Assembly (NCBI GenBank): GCA_027922465.2
Contig: BQMF02000012.1
Coordinates: forward strand, 1,364,001 to 1,428,000
Origin: Turritopsis dohrnii
Taxonomy: Eukaryota; Cnidaria; Hydrozoa; Anthoathecata; Oceaniidae
Direction of reading: 5' to 3'
DNA length: 64,000 nt
The notes beneath the pieces are model-generated. The model saw only the letters and a list, made by a program, of their open reading frames with translations, was not told where the DNA came from and ran no database searches. The position numbers were made by a program, and so were the translations under genes. Positions 24,171 to 37,200 of the stretch are shown in pieces (position 1 is the stretch's first letter; each line of letters begins with the position of its first letter).

Positions 24171-24734
24171 ATCATCAGCATTATCAGTGTAAACAACAAG
24201 TCAACCAACCTCGTCCTTATGCTTTTTGAATTATATTGATTACGAGGCTAGTTTGGAGTTTATTAGGATTAGAGATGTTTGACGAGCCGAACACATGAGG
24301 AATTTGGATGACTATCAAAACAAGAGAAAACAATCACGAGTTACTTAACCTTTCTGAAGCAATCGTTTTATGACTAAACAATGAAGTTTAAAAACCAATA
24401 AAGTTTCACAAAAAAGAAAAAGGAAAAAAGCATTGTCATTTTTGCTGCGTGATACAATAAAACAGATCATTTGATACCGTGTTGGCATTCACCAATGCAC
24501 TAGTGATTTAGTGCACTTAGTAGATTGGTCATCATCTACCTGCTGCTGTATCCAGGAGAAAATTACGACCTTCCACATGTTTTCCTATCATTGAATGTTT
24601 CCAGAAGCTCGACAAAGATAATGCTTTGCATGAGTATAGCATTTCGACAAAGATGTTTGCCAGATGTTTATTTCATCAGTAGCAATTACTTATTACGTCC
24701 AACTGCAGTAGGATCATTTAAAGCAATCATGATC

Positions 24735-25040
24735 TAAGCCATAGTTATTGGTTTAGCCACAACACGGTGTTGTGTTCGACTGCCACACCAGAGATTTCGG
24801 GTTCGAGTCCTCTGTACGAACACAAATTCTACCGGCCGTGTAGAATTGCTACCAGCCCGTCCCCCCGTGAAGACTTCCGATGTATATCATTTCGGGTTGA
24901 ATAATAAGGTGAATAGGGCTGGGGGTGAGGGGGTTAGTTAGAAGTTAGTGCCAAATGGTGACGAGTGTCATTGGAGAGTGAAAGTTACCTCTTTCCCTCG
25001 GGTCAGCCAATAGAAAATTGCACTTGGGAGGGGTGAACTA
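24735..25040 (+). mobile_element. tRNA-derived SINE-like sequence
   Basis: A GGGTTCGAGTCC block near 24,800 matches the pol III B box. An A-box-like TTTAGCCACAACACGG lies about 45 bases upstream. A GC-rich body follows. The foldback element at 25,041 is inserted at its right side. A functional tRNA is not supported because the acceptor stem does not pair. Confidence 0.5.
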
Positions 25041-25605
25041 GAGGTTCGGAATTCCCGAGTTACAAAACCGAGTTACAAAACCGAGTTACGCATTATGACG
25101 TCACAAACCGAGTTACTAACTCGGAGATTTTTAAGTTTTAATTTTTCTCGAGTTACTAACTCGGAAATTTTATTCACGTAAAATTTTCCCGAGTTACTAA
25201 CTCGGAAATTTTTTTTTGATTTATTTTTTCCGAGTTACTAACTCGGGAAATTTTTAAAGTATAATTTTTCTCGAGTTACTAACTCGGAAATTTTATTTTC
25301 GTAAAATTTTCCCGAGTTACTAACTCGGAAATTCTTTTTGGTTTTATTTTTTCCGAGTTAGAGAATATTTTTCAAATATTGTAAGGAATATTTTCGAAAG
25401 TTCACTGGGAATAGTGTGAGTTTTTAAAAAGGGCAAAGTAGGCCAAGTTTGTGGCAAATTTCGAAAATCGTTCAATTTTAATGAAAATTTAATAGTGGAA
25501 CAAGTTTGTACTGCTGATTTCAAACATGAAGGGCAACTTGTGGATAAGGTCAAATTAGGCCAAATTTGGACCAAATTTTGAAAATTGTTCAATTCTAATG
25601 AAGAT
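25041..25605 (+). repeat. Left long terminal inverted repeat of the foldback element
   Basis: Contains six palindromic 17-mers at roughly 40-bp spacing between 25,108 and 25,330, then a unique segment shared with the right arm. Similarity between the arms fades near 25,605, although the tandem internal repeat continues to about 25,720 on this side only. Confidence 0.9.
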
Positions 25606-26924
25606 TTAATAGAGGAATAACTTTGTACTGCTGTTTTCGAAATTGAAGGTCAACTTGTGCATAAGGCTAAATTTGGACCAAATTGTTCAACTATAATGAA
25701 AATTTGCAAACGAAGAAATTTTATAGCGCAAGTTTTGATATTCATAATGCAGAAATGGCATCAAAATTAATCAGTTGAGCAAGTCGATGAATATGTTAAT
25801 CCTAATGATTATGCTGTCCTGGGTATTATTTTTAACTAAAGCTTGACCATGGCACCGCTGACATATTTTTCTATTGCTCTTACCCTTGATGAATTGTGAC
25901 AGCTGAAAACTCCAACATAAAAAGTTGCCGAAGTGGGAAAATTGATTCTATATTTCTATATGAATTTATTTTACTTCATAATCTTGAGGTGGTATCATGT
26001 TAATTCTAAAAGAAATTATTTAACAGTGCTAAATACAAAAAGATTTCAAATAAATTAGTGTCGACATTACTGTTTGATGTGACTTTTCAAAGCCGACTAT
26101 GATTCAACACCAAAGGCGTAAATACCTTTTGTTTACTATCTTTTAGAATGTTGTATTCGATTGGCAACTTTAAAATAAACCTGTAAGACCAGAGATCTTA
26201 AATTCAAATTAATTTTTGTGAGTGCTAATATTAGGTTTATGTCATTGGCGTTTTTGAAACTACTAAAGTAACACTTTATATATTTTGATAACAGCTCTGT
26301 TCTTTTTTACAAAACATAGCGATACTTCTGTTGTTATTTTTTATCAATGAAAACATATATTATCTTTGTATAGCATTTTTGGAAAGTTATTGAGTTCGTA
26401 AATATACCAATATCTGTCAATTAAGATTAGTTTATACAGTCCTTTATAAAAAAACTACATTAACAACAAACATTGCCGGAGGAAAAACTTTTGAAAAGTT
26501 TAAATGTGTTAAAAATTAATTAAAGAGAGTGCTGTAAAATATGAAAGAGTGTAAACATTATAATTACAGTAACAATAACACACACCGGGAGAAAAGAAAA
26601 AAACTAAAACAAAACACGTGAGCACATACAGCAAAAAAAATATAAACAACTTTCTTTCTCATGTATTCGTCAATGTTATCCAAAGTCCAGAAAACCTTCA
26701 ACGACTGCTTCAGGCCTCAAATGAACCAAAAAAATATATTTCCGATAGTACTTAAATTAAAAAACTTTAGGACAAGTCAAAATCTCCTGCCGAAAGTTTC
26801 CGTTATTAATGTACATCAACATGCGCCAGATGGCATAAAACGAAAGAGTACCATTTGACGAGTACATTTAACGAGTACCATTGCTCATCGTACCTTGTTT
26901 GGATTTAGCCTCAAATTATTTCAC

Positions 26925-27493
26925 TAGAATTTTCATTAGAATTGAACAATTTTCAAAATTTGGTCCAAATTTGGCCTAATTTGACCTTATCCACAAGTTG
27001 CCCTTCATGTTTGAAATCAGCAGTACAAACTTGTTCCACTATTAAATTTTCATTAAAATTGAACGATTTTCGAAATTTGCCACAAACTTGGCCTACTTTG
27101 CCTTTTTTAAAAACTCACACTATTCCCAGTGAACTTTCGAAAATATTCCTTACAATATTTGAAAAATATTCTCTAACTCGGAAAAAATAAAACCAAAAAG
27201 AATTTCCGAGTTAGTAACTCGGGAAAATTTTACGAAAATAAAATTTCCGAGTTAGTAACTCGAGAAAAATTATACTTTAAAAATTTTCCGAGTTAGTAAC
27301 TCGGAAAAAATAAATCAAAAAAAAATTTCCGAGTTAGTAACTCGGGAAAATTTTACGTGAATAAAATTTCCGAGTTAGTAACTCGAGAAAAATTAAAACT
27401 TAAAAATCTCCGAGTTAGTAACTCGGTTTGTGACGTCATAATGCGTAACTCGGTTTTGTAACTCGGTTTTGTAACTCGGGAATTCCGAACCTC
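26925..27493 (-). repeat. Right long terminal inverted repeat of the foldback element
   Basis: Mirror image of 25,041-25,605, including an identical 82-codon chance frame in both arms. The arms are almost identical, which points to recent formation or gene conversion between them. Confidence 0.9.
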
Positions 27494-27502
27494 GGTGAAC
27501 TA

Positions 27503-29532
27503 GAATGATAATTATAAAAAAATCGTGAAAGTTAATTATTTTGGCCAATTGGCGTTACTTGTCCCCTAGGGTGTTTCATCTACTGCGCCCAAAATCCCTT
27601 TTTCCCCCCGATGAATCGTATGGAAGTAGTTTGCGCAAAGATGGATCATAAAGTCACGTGTCGAATGAATTTTTAGGGGAATATTTTTCTGTTTATTTAG
27701 GTTTCTAATAAAGAGAGTAGCTAGAGTTATGCACCCACGATTCACCATTTTATCACCAATGATAATATATTATATATCTGAGTTGGAAAAGTAAAAGGAA
27801 AAAAGCAAACAGGAAGGAGGAACCAGGCAGGGCCCTTCTATCCTCTTCTGTACTGTGGTTCTTGCGACCGGTCGTCTGTCAACAAAATCGTTTGCAACAT
27901 TAACGAGCGAGAGTTAATCCACAAGACTTTTATGTGTATTCAAAATTGCTAGTGCATTTAATCGTTGGATCACGTCATTGTTGAGCGCGTCGAAGTCTTA
28001 ATTCTCCAGTCCTGGCCATTGAAAATGTTATTTCCAGACATTCCAATCTTTGGAGTTTAAAATCCGGGACACTCTTAACTTAGTTTAGTGTCTCCCCAAG
28101 GCGCAACTATGGTTTGCGGCAAGCGGAAATGTTTTGAGATTTCAGTGCCTCAGATAGTCAAAAGTGTAATATAGGTGCAGTATACTCATTAGTGTTTAGC
28201 AAACTGGGCATAAACTAAACACATAGTGAAAAAAGTTTGACCACTTCGCCCAGTCAGAAATATAAGAAATGGTAAAATCTCAGAATATATCCAATTGCGT
28301 AGCGGAAAATTGAAATTCTCTGTATTGAAGTGGACTGGTGAATGCAATGAAGAAAGCAAAATTGCAATTTTTCTTCAATATGAGCCATAAGTAAATATTT
28401 CAAGGAAAGTTATTTGGAAACCGGGACACTTTCATAAGAATCCGGGAGAGCGGGACGCTATGACCAAATCCTGGACAATCCCGGTCAAACCGAGATGGTT
28501 GGAATTAATGTATTTCGGGAGTTGCAACCGTGACTCCAGTCACAAGGATGACTCTCACAATGCATGACGTTTTGTATCAAAGCTCTCTGACTAGCTGAAA
28601 GATCTTTCAGAATTGATAAGATATCGTCAAAATTTACAGGACCAGGAGCGGCAGAGCAAATTTAAAGAGGTGGGGCTGATGATTTAGTCTATATACTTTA
28701 AGGAGGTCCCATCATGTGGGCTGACGGTCAAGAAAATTATGAAATTTCGGTTTTTTAAAATGGCGAAAATGCACTCTTAATTTTTAATTATAGTAAAGTA
28801 TATATATTCAAAAAAATATTTTCATGGGTAGGTGTAGACACGTGTCAAAAAGGTATTTCTGAAAAATATCTATTATAGATATTGAATCGCCCAACAAGTA
28901 GTTGAAAGTTTGCTGATGCGGTTTAGAGTAACAATATTATCCCCTTCCTCAACCGCGGTAGTTCACGGTTGTTAACCACGCGGTGAATTCTGCTCCATGG
29001 TCTAGCATAAACTCTAGAAACTTCTAATGGAAGATGCTCAACTAACTGGTTTATGATCGAATCTCACTGTTTTGATTGCATGTTGATCGAAAAGATTATT
29101 TCTTTCATGATAGCATTGAAGAGTTTCTTCAGGTACAGGATCCCATCTTCCTGATAGCGGTGAAAAATCTTACTTCTTTGTCGTATTGCGAAGACATTTT
29201 TCAATAACTAAAAATGTTTACAAGTTTTTGCCACGTCAGCTTCTTCAGAAAAAAACCTCAATTTAAATAAAATGAAATTGAATGTTTATAATAAAAAGGG
29301 TAGTTTACACGAAGCGAATTCGTTACGTATCTTCTAGCCTTTTTTTTGTGGTTGTTGCTTGAAAAAGAATGGGTGCGTGTAAACTGTCTCTAACGAAATT
29401 CGATCATTTCATGAATCAAATGTTTTGAAATTCGAATTGGAATGTTTTCAAGGGTCTATCTACATGTAAAGACTGCCACGATCAGTGTATATAATTCGAC
29501 AAAATATGTAAAATCAGCGAAGACAGGAACAT
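27503..29532. other. No gene recognised; repeat-derived sequence
   Basis: No supported coding region. Around 28,060-28,500 words such as CCGGGACAC recur (28,066, 28,424), which suggests a degraded repeat. Around 29,300-29,390 there are facing GTTTACACG and CGTGTAAAC motifs, like the ends of a small MITE. Confidence 0.4.
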
Positions 29533-30415
29533 CAGCGCTTAAAATAAAAATTTACTCACTACCGGTCATTTGACCGGTACGACGCAAATCGAGGCGGCCA
29601 TCGTCTAATTCACGACGGTCACGACGTATTACACCCTCAATGCTAGGGCAGTTGTAGAGGGCATCCGCCCCGCATGTTAAGAGTGCCCGGGGTTCAAGGA
29701 TGGCCATAATAATATATTTATCAGGTAGAATAGTTATAAGCTTACATTTTCTTTTCCTTTCTCTTTTGTCTAATCGATAAGTAAATAAATTCTTTAAAAT
29801 GCATGTTTGACTAATCTAAATGATACACTCTTCCTCGCGGGTGTATTCATTTCACTTTTGAGGTTTTTTTGATCTATCAAAATAAATCTTTTCGCTGATG
29901 TATTTTATATAGAATTCTTATGCTTCGTGAATAATTCCCTTTAAGTTTCAAAACAGGGTGATCTTTTTTTCTTTTTCAAATTGAATCAATTATACTTCCG
30001 CCGTACGTCAATCTTTTTAATTAAGATAATAAACACTAACACCTGTACGGAATAGAAATAAGAGAATACGTGTTTGAGTTTTTCTGTAACAAAAAAATTT
30101 GACATTATTTTCACTTAAATTGTTTAATTTAAATAAAATCACGTGGGAAGAGTGTTATTTTTTTTCGTTTTCGTTTAAGAATAGTAGACATCACATACGC
30201 CATCTATTCTGTATATACATTTTATTTTGCTTATATCACACAACCTGTTATGGTTATTTGGAAGTTTCTACAAAGGTTTAAATAAGGAGTAAATAATTAT
30301 TACGTCTCACAAAATAAGTGGCCGGTCATGTTGGCCGTTTATTTAAGTTTTCAGACAGTCACAGACATCATTATGGCGGCCAATGACCGGTGACCGGCAG
30401 TTATTTTAAGCGCTG
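29533..30415. mobile_element. 883-bp hAT-like non-autonomous transposon
   Basis: Ends CAGCGCTTAAAATAA and its exact reverse complement (15 bp). ACCGG/CCGGT motifs cluster inside both ends. The direct repeat AACAT flanks it if one base is allowed at the right border. A tRNA-like block with CATCCGCCCCGCATG and GGGGTTCAAGG lies inside at about 29,640-29,700. Related single ends occur near 32,934 and 50,036. The hAT assignment rests on the CAG start and is tentative. Confidence 0.75.
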
Positions 30416-31139
30416 AAACATTCAACCAAGGTCAAAGGTTGACAAAAACAAAATTCAGAACTTTTCTGCAGACAACAGACAGAGTAGGGTAAATCATATC
30501 CTGACAGAATGTCTTTCATAAGAGAGCTAGCGAAGAAAACTTTAGAAAGAACAGAGAATGAGCAACAACCTTCAACTCCTGCTACTGAAAAAAAGCAGTG
30601 AAGATGCGGGAAGCAGCAAAGAAAATAACGAAGACCAAGTGAGAACAAAAGGTGAGAATAGCCTTCTTTTGAATGAAACTGGATGAGTTTATGAACTTTT
30701 CAGACAGCATTTTGTCAATATTTTTTGTCTGGTTATTCAATGCTCCAGATAAGATGGAACATGGAATATCTGAAAAGAAAAATTGTGTTTTTAAATGATG
30801 TTTGTTTTCTATTTCTACAGGTGTGCCTTAGTCACCTGGAACTAAGTTCAATACCTCTAAGCCAACTAAAAAACCTTATCAGTGGTTTCTTCTTATCACA
30901 ATACACAGACAGTAATTAAGCATTTTTTTTTTATTTTGTCTCTTTTTTTGTGCTATTGTCTTTTTACATTTTAGTGTATGGTTTTGTTGTTTAACTTATG
31001 TTAATGTATTTGTATTATTTATTTTGGTGGCCACCCCCTCTGCTTAGATTAGTCCATTGGGATGGTCTCCAGTCAAATTGTATTTTTTAGCATCTTAGAA
31101 TTCATTTTGTTGACAAGTAAATATTCATTCATTCATTCT
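30416..31139. other. Spacer with retroposon-like 3' end
   Basis: No gene is accepted. The stretch 31,020-31,138 (TTTGGTGGCCACC-like block followed by an ATTC tandem tail) resembles 47,645-47,765 and probably marks the 3' end of a LINE-like element. Confidence 0.4.
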
Positions 31140-31163
31140 GTTGGCTTTCTGAATTGTTTAGAC

Positions 31164-31440
31164 GACGATAATATCAACAAATCCCCACCAACAAAATCAT
31201 GGGTGCAAAGTCTTTTCCATCGCATGAAGTTCGTGAAACGGTTTGCTACTACGGGAAAAGTAGAGATTCCTGAAGGTGTGAAAAAGGAAGCAGAGTTATT
31301 GTTCATTCATGACATCATTGATCACGTTGAGAAAAACAAGATCCCGCAAACCATGGTTTTAAACGTGGATCCATGGGGAAAGATGACATTGCGGAAAAAA
31401 ACTCTAAAACAGTTCCTATAAAAGGAGTATATATCTGATA
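31164..31440 (+). pseudogene. Fragment of a pogo-like (DDE_1) transposase
   Basis: After an acceptor-like TTTAG at 31,159-31,163 the frame encodes WVQSLFHRMKFVKRFATT and, further on, MVLNVD, which matches the region before the first catalytic aspartate of pogo/Tigger-type transposases (commonly LNWDQT or LNIDQT). A frameshift follows: the next family motif (KTVPIKGV) is in another frame, and stops come right after. No other part of the transposase was seen. Family assignment is from motif memory only. Confidence 0.5.
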
Positions 31441-32966
31441 AACGTACTGGTTATGCTTGGAACACAACATGTACATTAAAAGGAAGAAAGTGTTTGCAGA
31501 AGAAAGTTTTGGCTCAAATCGCAAAAATTTATTCCTGCAAAATATTGCAATATTGGTAAACTGCAAAAGTTTTTTCCTGCAAAATTTTCAAAATAATCCC
31601 AATTTTCGTTAATTATTACAAGACCTAAAGCATGTTTGTAGAAGTTCATTGATTCCAACTTCAATAAGTGATTTGATCTACTTTACTTCGTGAAAATTTC
31701 GAGGTTTTTTTTGGCAAAATTTCTCCGATAAAATATTTTCCCCAACAAAAAATTAAGCGACGTTTGTCTAGTGAAGTTTTTCTGTCCAACGTATAAATTT
31801 GGACATATAAATTTTTGAATAGTAACAGAGGAGAGCGAATCTGAGAGAAGAACAACACAAAAATGAAGTCAATCTGCTCTTTTAATGCAGTCAATGCCTC
31901 TCGGGGCTTTCATGTCTATAAGAAACAACTTTCCTGACAAAATTTTCCCCTCTATAGTACTCTTGTTTGGCAAGCGCGAAAGTTTTTCCAGTAAAAAAAA
32001 ACATGAGGAACTGCAAAAGTTTATTCCACAAACATTTTCTTCCATTAACCAGCCCATTTCTTAAAAAATGTTTAAAAGAGCTGGCTGCCTGTCAATCAGT
32101 TGAGCATAACAGAACCTACTTTATTTCTGAATGTTAAATAATGCATTCAGTATGTGATGTAACAAATTGACACAAAATATATGTGTGCAACACAGTTAGG
32201 TATTCTGCAGTCTCCCACAAAAAAATTATGATTACTCCTACATGTTTATAAGAACCAATGGAAGCTTATCAAAACAGAAACTTGAATAAAAAGAAGGAGA
32301 ACTGTTTGTCTGATTTGTGGCCAAAAGATAAATATGAATTGAATGAACAAAAATTATAATATGTTTCTAAATTATTTAAAGATAATGCATGAACTGTTAT
32401 GAAGGCTGACAGAAAACATAAGTCAGTAGTTTTCTATTTGGAAATTGTTTGTTTGGGAGTTTCTTTGCGATTTTGATGTTTGTCAACTACTTAATGAGGG
32501 TTCTCACTGACATCAGTACTCTGCAACCTTACAGTGAAATGGAAGCTTAACTGGATTTTAACAAAAAGAAACTTGCATAAGTTAAAATAACAATTCTGTT
32601 GGCTGATTGCACACCTGAATGTTTCCTCAAAAAATGTTTTAATACACATATTTAAAGATTAATAAAAAGTAGGTGCGTGACATCGTGCACCTTAGGATAG
32701 TTAAGCAGCGTGATCTATCATGCTCATACTGATTTACATATTGAGAAGACTGGGCATAAAACTTACTCAACCTTCTCAAGTTTTTTTTCCAAAAAAAAAA
32801 TGAAATGAAAGAAAACAGGTAGATCATTCAATGTTTACATTTCGCAAGTTTGACTTGACCGGCAATATGGCTATGTGACCGGCAAACTTTGACTTTTAAT
32901 GATCACGATGACCGGCTGGTGTAAATAGATTATTTGCAGCGCTGCTGTTGATACTTATGTTTACCA
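31441..32966. other. No gene recognised; hAT-like end near 32,943
   Basis: AT-rich and non-coding. ACCGG-type motifs at 32,855-32,915 followed by TTATTTGCAGCGCTG at 32,929-32,943 look like a solo or second right end of the transposon family at 29,533-30,415. Confidence 0.45.
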
Positions 32967-34246
32967 TGCATCAAGCATTTAAATGTCTAGATAAAGTTTA
33001 TTCTTTATTCTTTATTATATAGCTTGTGTGATTTAGCACTATGCATCGTCAGCGTGTTCGCTAAGAACATGTTCATTACTTTGTGCTATGCAACACACTG
33101 TCCTCAGGGACATTAAGCCCTCTTGGTGACATGTGAAGCATGATCAGACTGTGGCCCAGTGTAATGGATATAACATCAAGCTTGCAATCGAAACCCAATA
33201 CTAGGCCAGCTGATGAGCTGTGATCAAGTGAAAGAAGCTTGTCCTGGGATGTATAATATATACATAATTACAAAAATAAATAAAAATAAACAAATATTTT
33301 ATTTTTTTTAGAGGAAAATATGTTGTCAACTTTGAGTCCACTGCGTTGGGGGATACTTGGTGCTGGTAAAATTTGTGAAGATTTCTGTATAGCATTATCA
33401 ACATTACCAAGTAATGACCATATCATTCAACATGTTTCTGCAAGAGATGCAAAACGGGCAGAACAGTTTGCTCTAAGAAACAATGTAAAGAAATTTTCTG
33501 GTAACTACAATGATTGCGTCAAAGACCCTGATGTTGATGTTATTTACATTGGAACCATAAATACCACTCACCGGGATTTGAGTATTCTTGCATTAACAAA
33601 TGGAAAGTCAGTGTTATGTGAAAAGCCAGTTACAATGAACAGTAAAGATCTTGAGGAAGTCTTGCATTGTGCCAAAGAAAAGAATTTGTTCTTCATGGAG
33701 GTCAGTACTTTCAATTATTATTTCCTGTTGGTTTCTGTGTTTTAAAGTAACTGTGGTTTATGTCTCCAACCATATCTTCCTCATATCTATACTTTAATAA
33801 CAACCCAATTCCTTTATTCGCTAATACAAGAGAAAGGTCATTACATTATATCTAATTGCTATTATATAATAGCAATTAGATAGACACTCCATGTGAGAAA
33901 ACAGTACTGGTGTGTTATGGTTTTGTAAGATTAAGGCGTTGTGATATAAAGCTTATAACACATATTTCAAATTCATTGGACTGCATACTCAAACTGATTG
34001 TGACATCAGAGTGTGTGTCACAAACTGAACTAGAAGCCATTAGGTGTGAACAATTTCCGCATCAGCACTTGAGAAAATTGCTTGAGGCTAATTTTCAAGA
34101 TATCTGAATGACTTTATTCATTCACATGCTTATGTTATGAAAAAGCTTAGGTCTATCACAATAACCAAAATATAACTTATTGAATAAAATGATATTTGGT
34201 AGAAGTGAACCAAAATCATTTGAAAAAAGAAGCTATATAGATTGAT
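32967..34246 (+). repeat. Duplicated segment A, part 1 (partner of 47,789-49,017)
   Basis: Matches 47,789-49,017 through the promoter-side sequence, exon 1 and the start of intron 1 of the oxidoreductase gene. Similarity stops abruptly at 34,246 and resumes at 41,613, so 34,247-41,612 (7,366 bp) was inserted in this copy. Confidence 0.9.
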
Positions 34247-37200
34247 TACTTTCACAGTACTGCTTAGTACAAACTTCAACTGCCTAAGCAGTATTTTAGT
34301 AGCGTGTAAGCATAGTCACAAGAAAGAGATAGTGGAGACAGGGCCGTATATCTGACTTTTCAGCGCTGAAGCTGAAATTGGACGGTCGTTGTAATTTAAA
34401 TGCAAAACAAAGCGATCAGATATGGGTGGCGTAGGGGAAGATTTCTTCTGTGGCGATGATATCGATGCTATTTTTGCATTTATTGATGATGATGTACTTG
34501 GGGAGCAGCAGGATAAAAATTTAAAGGAAGAATTGGATGTTACCAAAGCAATTAAGTGTACAAAATGCAGCAAGATATGCCTCAGTAAACAAGGTCTTAG
34601 CCGCCATATTACTACGAAGCATAAAGATGAAAACATCTACAAAAATGAAAGTTCTAAAATAAAAGAAAAAGCGCCTAAAGAAATTCTACCACCTTTCAAG
34701 TTCAAAAACATCGTGGAAAAAAGTATTGCTAAGCTAGTAAATGAGGAGTGCTATCCAGATACCATTGTTAATAAGCTGAAAAATTACATGGTGACACTGA
34801 CAAAATCAAGCATAGTTATAATATAATTAAGGACGTTATAACAGCTTTCAATGGTGATTCAGAGAAGTTTTACCCATCATTTTATAAGTGTATTCGTGGT
34901 GCAGAAAATGCTTTTATCGGTCTCAGCAGAAACTGTTCACTTCTTGTTGGTTTCGAAGCAGCTCATCATGTGTTATCTGTGTTATCAGAAAGCAACTATG
35001 AAAACAATTCAAAGACTTTCGATCAAGATGCTATAAACTTTTCAGAGAAAGAAAGGTCTATAATTGGCTACCTCCAATGGTTATGTTTTTGGAAAAACAT
35101 ACTGTTCAATATGTTTATCAAAAACATTAGACCAGAAAAATATTTATTATCAACAGTGTTTATCCTTCCTTCTTGCTGGTCAGTATGTAGAGACAAATGA
35201 GTTACCTGAGCATAAGCTTGTTAAAACTCGAGATCGGATGGGGCTTTGGAAAGTTACATTAGATGTAATCAAAATTTTTTCAGTGGCTGAAACAACTTTT
35301 CGAACATACAGTAAAAAATGTACCAGTATGATTGAAAGTAAAGAAATGGTCCATGCCTTGTTGAAACAAGCCACAATTCAATCAATGGTTTTAAACATAA
35401 GAAGCTCAGCAAATATGATTGTCAAAAAAGAAGTAGCCATGAATTTACTTGAAGATCTTTCATTGTATATATGCACCAGAACCTACTCATTCTTGCAGTT
35501 GCATAAAATGAAGTCTTGCCAATTGAAAACAAAATCTCTCAGAAAAGAACTAAAGCAAAAGTCATCAACCTTGGATCATGGTCACTGAAGTAAAGTGTGT
35601 TGCAGATTTCCACAATAAAACAGCTATTTTTATAGCTACAAATACATTAAAAACATATTTTTGTGCTATTGATACTAAATGGGTTTGTATATCTACTATA
35701 CTTTGGTTCTCTTAACAACTATTTTGTGTTGGAGATACTATGACTTTCTAATTATGAGTTAATTTTTATTAGATTGTAATACATACCTGGAAGTTTTTGG
35801 AAGTTCAACCTAAATAATGTTTTTGAAATAATGTGTGGCTTTAAAAATAGCCGTTTTTGTTTGTTTCTTCTCTTTGTTGTTACTTTAGGGACTTGTCTTC
35901 TTCTTCTTGCATGGCACTGGATCATCACAGATTTCCACAGTAACATTATCAGCTGAATTTCCAGCTTGAATTGGTCTGAAGATTTTTTGATTTTTAATAC
36001 TGTTGTCATTATAGCCAAAATCACAAACAGATGGGTTGTCTTTGCGAGCACCCATTGACCGTTGACGTCCAAAGTAGTTTTCAAGAGGATCTTGACAAAA
36101 TCGCTCTGTGAGGACATTTGACAAAAGATATTTAACTAACTCAATGATCGAATAAGCTGTTACCTTGATTCCTTCATATGTTTGCCAAGAAATGAACATC
36201 TTACTTTTTGCATTGGCTGTATAATTTCCTGGACGATCTTCAATACTTTGTAGCCATCTTTCAAAATAACCCATAAATTCGCTTGTAAGCCAGGTGAAAC
36301 GATGATCATCTATCAGTTTCAGGTGGACCATAGTTGCGAAGAACTTGACTTACAGTAGAGCTTAAAACTTGAGCTGCCAATTTGACATTCATTACAGAAT
36401 AAGATGATAACTTGACATGATCATACGTTAGTTTGGGGAGAAGGTGCAAACCACATTCATGATCTTCAGAAAAAATGTCATAAATGCGACGTCACAGAAT
36501 ATGAAAGCCACTAGTAACCCGTGTAAAAAATTTTTACGGATTTTAATTCTTGAAAATGACGTCTCAAAAATGGTGTCGAAAAATTAATTTACAAAATGAC
36601 AAACAGAAAATGCTTTAGTGTTGTAGTCACCACTTCGTCAATAACGCGGACCATAAAACTACCAGTATCTTCTTAGAGGTTTTAAAGATGTTTTACAAAT
36701 AACTTCGAGTCTAATTTAGGAGGCAATGCGATGGTTCCCCTGATTTTAAAGATCCACTTAAACAGATACAACCTAGATAAAACATTTTCCCAAGTTTGCA
36801 ATCAACACTGGGGCGTAGAACAAAAAATATTGTTTTACTTGGAAGATCTGAAACCCATCAAAAATAATATATACGCGCTGCGCATCCGCTATTTTCACTC
36901 TCTAAAATAAATTGCATCTTGTGTAAAATATTTTACGTGTTTTGATTTTAAAATAATAACGTCTCAAAAAATGGCCACAAAAATTCCAACTGATCTGAAA
37001 ATCCAACTGATCTGAAAAATACAGTAACTGTTACCGAGATGTCTCGGATCAAACATCACAGCCCTGTTCACTAATGTTGGGCGGACCATCAAAATGTAGT
37101 TCTCGAGATATCTTCCGAAAAGCGCTTTGTACGATTCGATTCGATGCAATGCAATGGTTCCCTGTGATTAAAAAATGTAACGTCAATATGGAAAAAACTC

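Larger units (their letters stand above)
25041..27493. mobile_element. 2.45-kb foldback (MULE-like) transposon with 9-bp target duplication
   Basis: Direct repeats GGTGAACTA at 25,032-25,040 and 27,494-27,502 flank an element starting GAGGTTCGGAATTCCC and ending in its reverse complement. Each terminal inverted repeat is about 565 bp (25,041-25,605 and 26,925-27,493). The outer part of each has three CCGAGTTAC half-sites, a TGACGTCA palindrome, and six copies of the self-palindromic CCGAGTTAGTAACTCGG or close variants. The inner part has an approximately 110-bp degenerate tandem repeat. The 1.3-kb centre codes for nothing recognisable. Long structured terminal repeats with a 9-bp duplication fit Mutator-like or foldback elements; this element is non-autonomous. 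Confidence 0.92.

Noticed and set aside
24740..24815. Functional tRNA gene
   Set aside because: A and B boxes are present, but no acceptor stem pairing or proper anticodon arm is visible; it is SINE-like.
25344..25592. 82-codon frame, identical to one at 26,942-27,190 on the other strand
   Set aside because: The identity follows from the foldback arms being inverted copies; no protein family is recognisable and it overlaps tandem repeat sequence.
29285..29395. MITE with GTTTACACG-type ends
   Set aside because: The facing motifs are short and imperfect, with no target duplication; not enough to define an element.
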